Of a stretch of 64,000 bases of DNA, positions 37,160 through 45,295 are shown piece after piece; position 1 is the first letter of the stretch; each line of letters starts with the position of its first letter. Source of the stretch: Yoonia sp. G8-12 (GTDB lineage Bacteria > Pseudomonadota > Alphaproteobacteria > Rhodobacterales > Rhodobacteraceae); assembly GCF_038443675.1 (NCBI RefSeq), contig NZ_CP151762.1, positions 682,001 through 746,000 on the forward strand. Reading direction: 5' to 3'. The notes under the pieces were generated by a model. It was not told where the DNA came from. It made no database searches and worked only from the letters and a program-made list of their open reading frames with translations. Both the position numbers and the translations under genes were made by a program.

Positions 37160-40100
37160 ATGACCCATCAGAATGTTTCGCTTAATGATCGTTACGATCT
37201 GGATAAGAACCAGATCTTGCTGAACGGCACGCAGGCCTTGGTGCGCCTGATGCTGATGCAACGGGCGCGCGACGCCAAAGCGGGGCTGAATACGGCCGGT
37301 TATGTCACGGGCTATCGCGGTTCACCCCTTGGGGCGGTGGATATGCAGATGACCCGCGCACGCAATGTGCTGGAACCCGCGCAGATCACATTTCAGCCCG
37401 GTTTGAACGAAGATCTGGCCGCGACCGCCCTGTGGGGCAGCCAGCAGGCGGAACTGCGCGGCGAGGGCAAATATGACGGTGTCTTTGGCCTGTGGTACGG
37501 TAAAGGCCCCGGCGTGGACCGTTCAGGCGATGTGATGCGCCACGCCAATATGGCGGGTACCTCCCCCAATGGCGGGGTGATCATGGCGATGGGCGATGAC
37601 CACACCGGCGAAAGCTCGACCACGTTGCACCAATCCGACTGGGCGATGATTGACGCCTATATGCCCATTGTGTCGCCTGCGGGTGTGCAGGAGATCCTCG
37701 ATTACGGGCTTTATGCGTGGGAATTGTCGCGCTTTGCGGGTGTTTGGGTCGGTCTGAAGACCATGAAGGACACGATCGAGGTGACATCCGTGGTGGATGG
37801 CAACCCTGACCGTATGTCTTTTGTCCGTCCTGATCTGGACCTGCCCGAGGGCGGTTTGAATATCCGTTTGGTCGATACCCCGCAGCTGCAAGAGGCGCGG
37901 ATGATCGACCACAAACGCTTTGCCGCCGAGGCGTTTAGCCGCGCCAACAAGATGGACCAGCGTAAATGGGGCAAACCGGGGGCCAAGATCGGCTTTGTCG
38001 CGGCCGGCAAGAACTGGCTTGATTTGCAGCATGCGCTGGCGCTGTTGAATATTGATGAGGCTGAGGCCGAGCGTCTGGGCATCACGACTTATAAGGTCGG
38101 CCAGGTCTGGCCGCTGGATATGGCGTCGTTCCATGACTGGGCCGAGGGCCTTGATCTGATTGTTGTGGTTGAAGAAAAGCGCAAGCTGATCGAGGTGCAG
38201 GTTAAAGAAGCGCTGTTTGATGACAGCGACGGACGGCGGGTTTATGGCTGGCATAAGGGCGATGAACACTCCGAAGGCCGCCGCGAAGAGGTGTTTCAGA
38301 CCAAGGCGGATCTGAACCCCATTTTGATCGCCGAAAAGCTGGGCGGTATCTTGGTGGAAGAGGGCTGTGGCTCTGCTGGCGTCGAAACGGGTCTTGCCCA
38401 ACTGGCCGAGGCGCGCCGCGCCGACAACGCGCCCGAGATTGCGCAGCGCTTGCCCTATTTCTGTTCGGGCTGCCCGCATAACAGTTCAACCAAAGTGCCG
38501 GAAGGATCGCGTGCCTACGCAGGCATCGGCTGTCACTATATGGTGCAGTGGATGGACCGTGACACGGTTGGTTTCACCCAAATGGGGGGCGAGGGCGCAA
38601 ACTGGGTCGGCGAGGCGCCGTTCTCGACCCGTGACCACGTGTTCCAGAACTTGGGCGATGGCACCTATAACCATTCGGGCGTTCAGGCCATTCGGTTTGC
38701 GCTGATGGCGGGCACCAATATCACCTATAAAATCCTCTATAATGATGCCGTCGCCATGACGGGTGGTCAGGGCAACGACGGCGGGCTGACCGCGGATCAG
38801 ATTTGCCGCGAAATTCAGGCGATGGGCGTGCGCAACGTGGCGCTTGTCTACGACGACAAAGAAGACATCGACCTTGCACTCTTCCCGAAGGGTTTGGATG
38901 TGCATGAGCGTGCCGATATGCCTGTGGTGCAAGATAAATTCAGCAAATACAAAGGCGTGTCTGCCATTGTTTATGTGCAGACCTGTGCCGCTGAGAAGCG
39001 CCGCCGTCGCAAGCGCGGCCAGTTCCCTGATCCTGACAAGCGTGTCTTTATCAACACCGATATCTGCGAAGGCTGCGGCGATTGTGGGGTGCAATCCAAC
39101 TGTGTGTCCATCGTGCCGGTCGAGACCGAACTGGGCCGCAAACGCGCAATCGACCAGTCGTCGTGCAACAAGGATTTTTCCTGCGTCAAAGGCTTTTGCC
39201 CGTCATTCGTGACCATCGAAGGCGCAAAAATCCGCAAGGAAGCGACCGCAGACGTGGATCTGCCTGACATGCCGGACCCTGTGCTGCCTGCGATCAACGG
39301 GACCCACAACGTGGTCATCACCGGCGTTGGTGGTACGGGCGTTGTGACCATTGGAGCAGTGCTAGCGATGGCCGCGCATATTGATGGCAAAGGTGCGGGC
39401 ATGATGGAAATGGCGGGGCTGGCCCAAAAGGGTGGCGCTGTGCATATTCATTGCCGGATCGCTGAAAAGCCAAGTGATATCAACGCGATCCGTGTCGCGA
39501 CGGGGGAATGTGATGCGTTGATCGGTGGCGATCTGGTTGTCTCTGCGGGGGCAAAAACGCTGGGCTTGATGAAAACGGGGCGCACCGTGGGCGTGGTGAA
39601 CAGCCACGAGATTATCACCGGTGACTTTACCCGTGACACCGAATTCCGCCTGCCGAGTGACGAACTCAAAGTGTCACTTGCGGCGCGGTTGTCGGATGGG
39701 TTGGCGATGTATGATGCCTCTGATCTGGCCAAGGCGCTGTTGGGGGATAGCATTTATTCCAACATGATGATTTTTGGTGCTGCGTGGCAAATGGGTGCTA
39801 TTCCAGTGGGTTACGACGCGATCTTGCAAGCGATCAAGCTCAACGGCGCCGCAGTGGAGCGCAATATCCGCGCGTTTGAATTGGGGCGTTGGGCCTACCT
39901 GCACCCTGCCGATGCACAGGCGCTTTTGACGCCTAATGTAGTGGCTCTGCCCAAATCGACCGAGGAAAAGATCGCTTTCCGTGAGGCACATCTAGTGGCG
40001 TATCAAGGCAAGCGGCTGGCCAAGCGGTATCGCAAGATGGTGGATCGTTTTATGGATGACGCGATGCGCGCTGCGGTGGCAACAGGATATCATAAGCTCT

Positions 40101-40576
40101 TGGCCTATAAGGACGAATATGAGGTGGCGCGTCTGCTGACGCAGACCAAGGAAAAAGCAAAAGCCGAGTTTGATGGCGATCTGAAGCTGACCTATCATCT
40201 TGCCCCGCCGATGCTGACCAAGACCGGCCCGGACGGGCGGCCCGCAAAGAAGGAATTTGGCGCACGCATGGCTTCGGCCTTTCCCAAGCTTGCCAAGCTG
40301 AAATTTCTGCGCGGCACGCCCTTTGATCCGTTCGGGCGGACAGCCGAGCGGCGGATGGAGCGGGCGCTGATTGCGGAATATGAGGCGGATATGGCCGAGG
40401 TGCTGCAAATCATACGCCCCGATACGCGCGATGCGGCGATTGCCTTGGCGGGATTGCCCAGCGACATTCGTGGTTTCGGGCCGGTGAAAGAGGCGAATGC
40501 GCGCAAAGCTGCAAAGCGCCGTGAGGAGCTTTTGGCGGTGTTGCGCGCGCCCCCGATGCAACAGGCGGCGGAATAG
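37160..40576 (+). CDS. Indolepyruvate ferredoxin oxidoreductase, fused subunits
   Basis: 1138-residue single-chain 2-oxoacid:ferredoxin oxidoreductase, fusing alpha, beta and gamma functions. In order: an N-terminal pyrimidine-binding part (TGYRGSPLGAVDMQM), a TPP part (GIGCHYMVQWM, then NDAVAMTGGQGNDGG), a Cys-rich Fe-S segment (CEGCGDCGVQSNC, further Cys in SSCNKDFSCVKGFCP), a gamma domain (GVGGTGVVTIGAVLAMAA) and a C-terminal tail. It oxidises aryl- or branched-chain 2-oxoacids to acyl-CoA. AGGAGGTG precedes the ATG. A divergent LysR regulator and palindrome sit upstream. Confidence 0.93.
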   Translation: MTHQNVSLNDRYDLDKNQILLNGTQALVRLMLMQRARDAKAGLNTAGYVTGYRGSPLGAVDMQMTRARNVLEPAQITFQPGLNEDLAATALWGSQQAELRGEGKYDGVFGLWYGKGPGVDRSGDVMRHANMAGTSPNGGVIMAMGDDHTGESSTTLHQSDWAMIDAYMPIVSPAGVQEILDYGLYAWELSRFAGVWVGLKTMKDTIEVTSVVDGNPDRMSFVRPDLDLPEGGLNIRLVDTPQLQEARMIDHKRFAAEAFSRANKMDQRKWGKPGAKIGFVAAGKNWLDLQHALALLNIDEAEAERLGITTYKVGQVWPLDMASFHDWAEGLDLIVVVEEKRKLIEVQVKEALFDDSDGRRVYGWHKGDEHSEGRREEVFQTKADLNPILIAEKLGGILVEEGCGSAGVETGLAQLAEARRADNAPEIAQRLPYFCSGCPHNSSTKVPEGSRAYAGIGCHYMVQWMDRDTVGFTQMGGEGANWVGEAPFSTRDHVFQNLGDGTYNHSGVQAIRFALMAGTNITYKILYNDAVAMTGGQGNDGGLTADQICREIQAMGVRNVALVYDDKEDIDLALFPKGLDVHERADMPVVQDKFSKYKGVSAIVYVQTCAAEKRRRRKRGQFPDPDKRVFINTDICEGCGDCGVQSNCVSIVPVETELGRKRAIDQSSCNKDFSCVKGFCPSFVTIEGAKIRKEATADVDLPDMPDPVLPAINGTHNVVITGVGGTGVVTIGAVLAMAAHIDGKGAGMMEMAGLAQKGGAVHIHCRIAEKPSDINAIRVATGECDALIGGDLVVSAGAKTLGLMKTGRTVGVVNSHEIITGDFTRDTEFRLPSDELKVSLAARLSDGLAMYDASDLAKALLGDSIYSNMMIFGAAWQMGAIPVGYDAILQAIKLNGAAVERNIRAFELGRWAYLHPADAQALLTPNVVALPKSTEEKIAFREAHLVAYQGKRLAKRYRKMVDRFMDDAMRAAVATGYHKLLAYKDEYEVARLLTQTKEKAKAEFDGDLKLTYHLAPPMLTKTGPDGRPAKKEFGARMASAFPKLAKLKFLRGTPFDPFGRTAERRMERALIAEYEADMAEVLQIIRPDTRDAAIALAGLPSDIRGFGPVKEANARKAAKRREELLAVLRAPPMQQAAE

Positions 40577-40647
40577 CAATTTTGTCATAGTAGTTTCGCA
40601 GTTACAGGCTAGTTATCCGCAAAACGTGTTTTCCGGATGATTCCTGT

Positions 40648-41556
40648 ATGCCCACAACTGACCGCGACGCCGCCCGAGACATCACCTATGCGTCATCCGC
40701 CAAACGCCGTTCTGGCCGTGCGGTGATCCGCGTGATGGAAAATGCCACGGGGCGGTTGCGCCTGATCCGCAAGGCGCGCGGATATGACGCCGAGGTCGCG
40801 GCGGGTGCAGATTTTTGGGAGGTCATGAGCACGCGCTACGGTCTTGATCTGGAAATCGTCGGTGGATCGCTTGAGAATATCCCGCGCGCGGGGCCGCTGA
40901 TCGTGGTTTCAAACCACCCTTACGGCATTCTTGATGGGCTGATGATGGGCCGTATCCTGTCGGCGCGCCGCAACGGTGATTTTCGTGTGCTGGCCCACCG
41001 CATCTTTCGGCGCGCGGCGGATCTGGAACGGATCATTCTGCCGATTTCGTTTGATGATACCAAAGAGGCCGCCAAGCTGAACCTTGAGACCCGCGCGCAG
41101 GCGATAGCCTATCTGCAGGATGGCGGCGCGATCGGTATTTTTCCCGGCGGCACGGTGTCGACCTCGGCCACGCCGTTTTCCAAACCGATGGACCCCAGCT
41201 GGCGCACCTTCACGGCCAAGATGGTTGCCAAATCGGGGGCCACTGTGGTGCCGGTGTTTTTCGAGGGCCAAAACAGCCGTCTGTTCCAATTGGCCAGCCA
41301 CCTGCACAGTACACTGCGCACCGGCATGTTCATCCGCGAATTCAAGGTTCAGATCAACAAACCCGTCCGCGTCGTCATCGGTGAACCGATCCCGCAAGAG
41401 GCATTGGAGCCTTTCAAAAAAGACCCCAAAGGATGCATGGATTTTCTGCGCAAAGCCACGTATGAGTTGAGCACAAGCCCGGTGGATCCATCCCACCTGG
41501 GGCATGAGTTTGAAGCGAAATACAAGGTGCGCAATGGCAGTGGGCATATTCGATAG
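40648..41556 (+). CDS. Lysophospholipid acyltransferase family protein
   Basis: 302-residue PlsC-type acyltransferase that esterifies a lysophospholipid or related acceptor at the inner membrane. The catalytic motif is NHPYGILD (NHx4D) at about 91-98 and the glycine-rich acceptor motif FPGGTVS is near 168-174. It resembles the hemolysin-like or OlsA-like bacterial acyltransferases that can serve ornithine-lipid synthesis; the exact acceptor is unknown. It overlaps murI by 23 bases. Confidence 0.87.
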   Translation: MPTTDRDAARDITYASSAKRRSGRAVIRVMENATGRLRLIRKARGYDAEVAAGADFWEVMSTRYGLDLEIVGGSLENIPRAGPLIVVSNHPYGILDGLMMGRILSARRNGDFRVLAHRIFRRAADLERIILPISFDDTKEAAKLNLETRAQAIAYLQDGGAIGIFPGGTVSTSATPFSKPMDPSWRTFTAKMVAKSGATVVPVFFEGQNSRLFQLASHLHSTLRTGMFIREFKVQINKPVRVVIGEPIPQEALEPFKKDPKGCMDFLRKATYELSTSPVDPSHLGHEFEAKYKVRNGSGHIR

Positions 41557-42346
41557 CGGTCTGGGGGGGCTGACAGTGCTGGACGCTGTCGCCAAACGCC
41601 TGCCTGATCTTCCGCTGGTCTACATGGGTGATAGCGCGCATGCGCCTTACGGGGTGCGCACGCCAGACGATATTTATAACCTGACCACCAAATCCACCCA
41701 GCGTTTGTTTGATGCGGGCTGTGATCTGGTGATTTTGGCCTGCAACACCGCCTCTGCGGCGGCTTTGCGCCGGATGCAAGAGGGCTGGGTGCCTGAGGGG
41801 AAGCGCGTTCTGGGCGTGTTTGTCCCGCTGATCGAGGCACTGACCGAACGGCAGTGGGGCGATAATTCGCCACCGCGCGAAGTGGATATCAAACATGTGG
41901 CGCTCTTTGCGACGCCCGCGACCGTATCCAGCCGCGCGTTCCAGCGTGAACTGGCGTTCCGCGCGATTGGCGTGGATGTCGAGGCACAGGCCTGCGGTGG
42001 CGTCGTTGATGCCATTGAAGACGGTGATATGATCTTGGCCGAAGCACTGGTGCGCAGCCACGTTGATGCGCTTAAACGCAAGATGCCCGAGCCCGATGCC
42101 GCCGTGCTGGGGTGTACCCATTACCCGCTGATGGCCGATGCGTTTCAGGCGGCCCTTGGCCCGAACGTCAAGGTCTTCAGTCAGGCCGATCTGGTCGCAG
42201 AGAGCCTTGCTGATTACCTTCAGCGCCGACCAGAGATGGTGGGGCCGGGCACGACGCCAGCCTATCTGACAACAGGCGATCCCGACCGTGTGTCCAATCG
42301 CGCAACCCAATTTTTGCGACGGAAAATCACGTTCACCGCCGCATAA
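41534..42346 (+). CDS. murI: Glutamate racemase
   Basis: 270-residue cofactor-independent racemase making D-glutamate for peptidoglycan. The two catalytic cysteines lie in LACNTASAAAL and GCTHYPLM; the N-terminal FDSGLGGLTVL and the MGDSAHAPYG segment are typical. The ATG at 41534 (inside the acyltransferase end, behind AAGGTG) matches the MAVGIFDSG start; a longer upstream frame is not used. Confidence 0.95.
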   Translation: MAVGIFDSGLGGLTVLDAVAKRLPDLPLVYMGDSAHAPYGVRTPDDIYNLTTKSTQRLFDAGCDLVILACNTASAAALRRMQEGWVPEGKRVLGVFVPLIEALTERQWGDNSPPREVDIKHVALFATPATVSSRAFQRELAFRAIGVDVEAQACGGVVDAIEDGDMILAEALVRSHVDALKRKMPEPDAAVLGCTHYPLMADAFQAALGPNVKVFSQADLVAESLADYLQRRPEMVGPGTTPAYLTTGDPDRVSNRATQFLRRKITFTAA

Positions 42347-42382
42347 CACAATTTACGACTATTCATCCTGAGGGATAATCAC

Positions 42383-43411
42383 ATGACCTATAATGTCGCC
42401 ATACTTGGTGCTTCTGGCTATACGGGCGCGGAACTGGTGCGCCTGATCGCAACGCACCCCGGCCTGCAAATTGTGGGCCTGTCGGGCAATTCGAAGGCAG
42501 GCATGGCGATGGCCGATGTGTTTCCGCACCTGCGCCATCTCGACCTGCCGGTGCTGACGACAATTGAGGACATGAATTTCGACGGTGTTGATCTGGTGTT
42601 CTGCGCTTTGCCGCACGCCACATCACAGGCCGTGATTTCCGAGCTGCCCAAAACGCTTAAAATCGTCGACCTGTCGGCTGATTTCCGTCTGCGCGATCCA
42701 GCCGACTATGAAAAATGGTACGGCAAGGGCCATGCGGCGACCGAGATGCAGAAAGAGGCGGTTTACGGCCTGACCGAGTTTTACCGCGACCAGATCAAAG
42801 CGGCGCGGCTTGTTGCCGGCACGGGTTGCAACGCGGCCACAGGCCAATATGTGCTGCGTCCACTGATTGAAGCGGGTGTGATTGATCTAGATCAGATCAT
42901 CCTTGATCTAAAAGCGGCAGTATCGGGCGCAGGACGCAGTTTGAAGGAGAACCTGTTGCACGCGGAATTGTCAGAAGGGGCACATGCCTATTCGGTCGGT
43001 GGCACACACCGGCACTTGGGTGAGTTCGATCAGGAGTTCTCGGCGATTGCCGGACGCGCGGTGAAAATCCAGTTCACCCCGCATCTGATCCCTGCCAACC
43101 GCGGCATTTTGGCCACCACCTATGTGCAAGGCGATCCTGACAGCATATATAGCACTTTGAAGGCCGCTTATGCGGACGAGCCGTTTATCGAGGTACTGCC
43201 GATGGGACAACATCCGTCGATCAAACACATTCGGGGATCGAACTTTTGCCATATCGGGGTCGTTGCCGACCGTATTCCGGGACGGGCGATTGTGATTGCC
43301 GCACTTGATAACCTGACCAAAGGATCATCCGGGCAGGCGATCCAGAACGCCAACCTGATGCTGGGCCTGCCTGAAACAGAGGGCCTGATGCTGGCTCCGG
43401 TGTTCCCATGA
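42383..43411 (+). CDS. argC: N-acetyl-gamma-glutamyl-phosphate reductase
   Basis: 342-residue NADPH enzyme of arginine synthesis. The N-terminal GASGYTGAELVRLIATHP binds NADP, LSADFRLRD is conserved, and the active-site Cys sits in AGTGCNAATGQY rather than the more common PGCYPT, a known divergent type. The catalytic His is likely in HTHRHLGE-type GGTHRHLGE. The stop overlaps ccmE by ATGA, which ties arginine and cytochrome c genes into one transcript. Confidence 0.94.
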   Translation: MTYNVAILGASGYTGAELVRLIATHPGLQIVGLSGNSKAGMAMADVFPHLRHLDLPVLTTIEDMNFDGVDLVFCALPHATSQAVISELPKTLKIVDLSADFRLRDPADYEKWYGKGHAATEMQKEAVYGLTEFYRDQIKAARLVAGTGCNAATGQYVLRPLIEAGVIDLDQIILDLKAAVSGAGRSLKENLLHAELSEGAHAYSVGGTHRHLGEFDQEFSAIAGRAVKIQFTPHLIPANRGILATTYVQGDPDSIYSTLKAAYADEPFIEVLPMGQHPSIKHIRGSNFCHIGVVADRIPGRAIVIAALDNLTKGSSGQAIQNANLMLGLPETEGLMLAPVFP

Positions 43412-43878
43412 CGGGTGGTCTCAAAAGCCTGAAAAAGCGCCGTCGCGTCCAGGTGATGTCGATGGCGGGTGTCAGTGTGGCATTGGTTTTGGCGCTCTTG
43501 TGGTTCTTGCCTGATGACAGTTTTCAGTTCTTTCGCTCGCCCTCGGAAGTCAGCGAAGCGCCGCCGCCACCCTATGAGCGGTTCCGCATTGGCGGGCTGG
43601 TGGCCGAAGGGTCGATTGTGCGCGGTCAGGGCGAGCAGGTGAGCTTTGCCGTGACCGATGGTGGTGCTGTCATACCCGTGGTCTATACCGGTATCCTGCC
43701 CGATCTTTTTGAAGAAGGTCAGGGCATGGTAGCACAGGGAAACTACATTGACGGCCGGTTCGAAGCTGTTGAAATCCTTGCCAAACATGACGAAACCTAC
43801 ATGCCCTCCGAGGTGCTTGATGCGCTGAAGGAACAGGGTGTCTATGTTGATCCGGACGGTGCTGTCGTCACGAATTAA
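43408..43878 (+). CDS. ccmE: Cytochrome c maturation heme chaperone CcmE
   Basis: 156-residue membrane-anchored periplasmic protein that holds heme covalently and hands it to apocytochrome c. It has one N-terminal helix (about 16-34), an OB-fold, and the heme-binding HDETY with His127 and Tyr131. Its usual partner genes ccmF and ccmH are downstream, but separated by three lysis genes. Confidence 0.96.
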   Translation: MTGGLKSLKKRRRVQVMSMAGVSVALVLALLWFLPDDSFQFFRSPSEVSEAPPPPYERFRIGGLVAEGSIVRGQGEQVSFAVTDGGAVIPVVYTGILPDLFEEGQGMVAQGNYIDGRFEAVEILAKHDETYMPSEVLDALKEQGVYVDPDGAVVTN

Positions 43879-43898
43879 CGAATTGAGCGCAGCCTTTG

Positions 43899-43918
43899 CC
43901 CCATCCATATGGAAGGGG
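43899..43918 (+). promoter_or_regulatory. Hairpin covering the endolysin ribosome binding site
   Basis: CCCCATCCATATGGAAGGGG is an inverted repeat with one A-A mismatch. Its 3' arm GGAAGGGG is the probable Shine-Dalgarno of the endolysin start at 43924, so the RNA could hide it. Folding energy not computed. Confidence 0.5.
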
Positions 43919-43923
43919 CGAAG

Positions 43924-44535
43924 ATGCCGAGTGTCACCGAAATTGCCACACAAATCGTGGACCGCGAAGGCGGGTATATAAACGATCCTGACGATCCGGG
44001 CGGGGCGACCAACTATGGCGTCACAATCCACACAATGCGCAGGCTCGGGCTTGATCTGACCAAGGATGGCCAAATTGACAGCAGTGATGTGCGGGTTTTG
44101 ACACGCGCGCATGCTGTGTCGATCTTTGTAGAGCACTATTTTCGGGGACCACGGATTGACCGCCTGCCAGCGCTGCTTCAGGCAAGCGTTTTTGATATGT
44201 ATGTCAACGCTGGGGCCAATGCGGTGAAAATCCTGCAACGTTTGCTGCGTGATATGCGCATCGAGGTGACGGTTGACGGTGTGATCGGGCCAAAGACGGT
44301 TGCGGCGACCAAACAGGCTATGGCTGCGGCCCCCGATCATCTGGTCGATGCCTACGGGATTGCGCGGCGCAACTATTACTATGATCTGGCCGACAGGCGT
44401 CCGGCCAGCCGCAAATATGCACGCAGGCGTGATGGCGGCAAAGGCGGGTGGATCACGCGCGCCGAGGAATTTGTCGCCGCCCGCTATCACCTGACGGATG
44501 CACAACATAAAGCGAGGGTCGCACAATGGGTTTGA
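43924..44535 (+). CDS. GTA-type endolysin, GH108 N-acetylmuramidase
   Basis: 203-residue peptidoglycan hydrolase. The N-terminal GH108 motif REGGYINDPDDPGGATNYG contains the catalytic Glu, and the C-terminal part (about 80-170, TVDGVIGPKTVAATKQA) is a peptidoglycan-binding domain. There is no signal peptide, so a holin is needed. Rhodobacter capsulatus gene transfer agent uses just such an endolysin, encoded away from the structural cluster. ATG 43924 is preferred over 43909. Confidence 0.92.
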   Translation: MPSVTEIATQIVDREGGYINDPDDPGGATNYGVTIHTMRRLGLDLTKDGQIDSSDVRVLTRAHAVSIFVEHYFRGPRIDRLPALLQASVFDMYVNAGANAVKILQRLLRDMRIEVTVDGVIGPKTVAATKQAMAAAPDHLVDAYGIARRNYYYDLADRRPASRKYARRRDGGKGGWITRAEEFVAARYHLTDAQHKARVAQWV

Positions 44536-45026
44536 TTCCAACCGTGATGTCGTTTCTTTTTGGTGACAACCGCAATGCGATCGTTGAAACGGCGCAGGTT
44601 TTTCGTGAAAATGCCGAAAACGGGGCGGTGCGGGATGCGTCGGCACGGACCGACAGCCTTACCCAACTTGCCGCAGAGTTTGCGCGCCCACAGCGCGGCG
44701 TCTTTGACCGGATCGTTGACGGGCTGAACAGGCTGCCGCGTCCTGCGCTGGCTTTGGGGACGATCTGGCTCTTTGTTGCGGCCATGCAAAAACCTGCGCA
44801 ATTCGCAGAAGGCATGCAGGGGCTTGCGCTTGTGCCGGAACCGCTTTGGTGGCTGATGGGCGCGATTGTCAGTTTCTATTTTGGCGCCCGTCATCAGGTA
44901 AAATCACAGGATTTTCAACGCGCTGTCGTGCAAAGCCTTGCTGTTTCAAAGGTATTGCAGGCCCCGAAAGGACCGACCAACGACAATCCGGCATTGTCGG
45001 ACTGGCAGATGAAAAATGGAGAATGA
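44526..45026 (+). CDS. GTA-type holin (3-TM holin family)
   Basis: 166-residue protein matching the 3TM holin family of gene transfer agents. After a hydrophilic N-terminus come hydrophobic segments at about 75-95 (ALALGTIWLFVAAMQ) and 103-125 (LWWLMGAIVSFYFGA), then a charged tail with KVLQAPKGPTNDNPAL. It overlaps the endolysin by 10 bases and the next gene by 11, so the lysis proteins are made from one coupled message. Confidence 0.9.
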   Translation: MGLIPTVMSFLFGDNRNAIVETAQVFRENAENGAVRDASARTDSLTQLAAEFARPQRGVFDRIVDGLNRLPRPALALGTIWLFVAAMQKPAQFAEGMQGLALVPEPLWWLMGAIVSFYFGARHQVKSQDFQRAVVQSLAVSKVLQAPKGPTNDNPALSDWQMKNGE

Positions 45027-45219
45027 CTGGGCCAGCCAACTGGAGCGGCGCATCATCGCGATTGAGATGCGCAATGCGGTGGATGAGGTGCACCGGGCCA
45101 ACGTGGCCGTTCGTCTGGGGGCCATTGAGGACACACTGAAATGGCTGGTCCGGCTGGTGATCGGCGGGCTTTTGTTGGCGGGGCTGACCTATGCCGTGCA
45201 AGGTGGTCTTGCGCTTTGA
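45016..45219 (+). CDS. XhlA-like 67-residue lysis accessory protein
   Basis: MENDWASQLERRIIAIEMRN begins a charged amphipathic helix, followed by one membrane helix (about 44-62: LVRLVIGGLLLAGLTYAV). This helix-then-TM plan resembles XhlA, which helps phage holins. It overlaps the holin. Family assignment is by architecture and context; sequence similarity is short. Confidence 0.7.
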   Translation: MENDWASQLERRIIAIEMRNAVDEVHRANVAVRLGAIEDTLKWLVRLVIGGLLLAGLTYAVQGGLAL

Positions 45220-45295
45220 TCCTGCGCCAAAATGTACCATATTTGTGACCGGTCGGGTATGTTGCACCGTCGCTGAATGGGATATGATTGCGTTT

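Noticed and set aside
43875..43886. CtrA-like TTAA before the endolysin
   Set aside because: Only one TTAA half-site; the second TTAA at the expected spacing is absent.
43168..44646. 492-codon minus-strand open frame
   Set aside because: Antisense across argC, ccmE and the endolysin, all clearly real.
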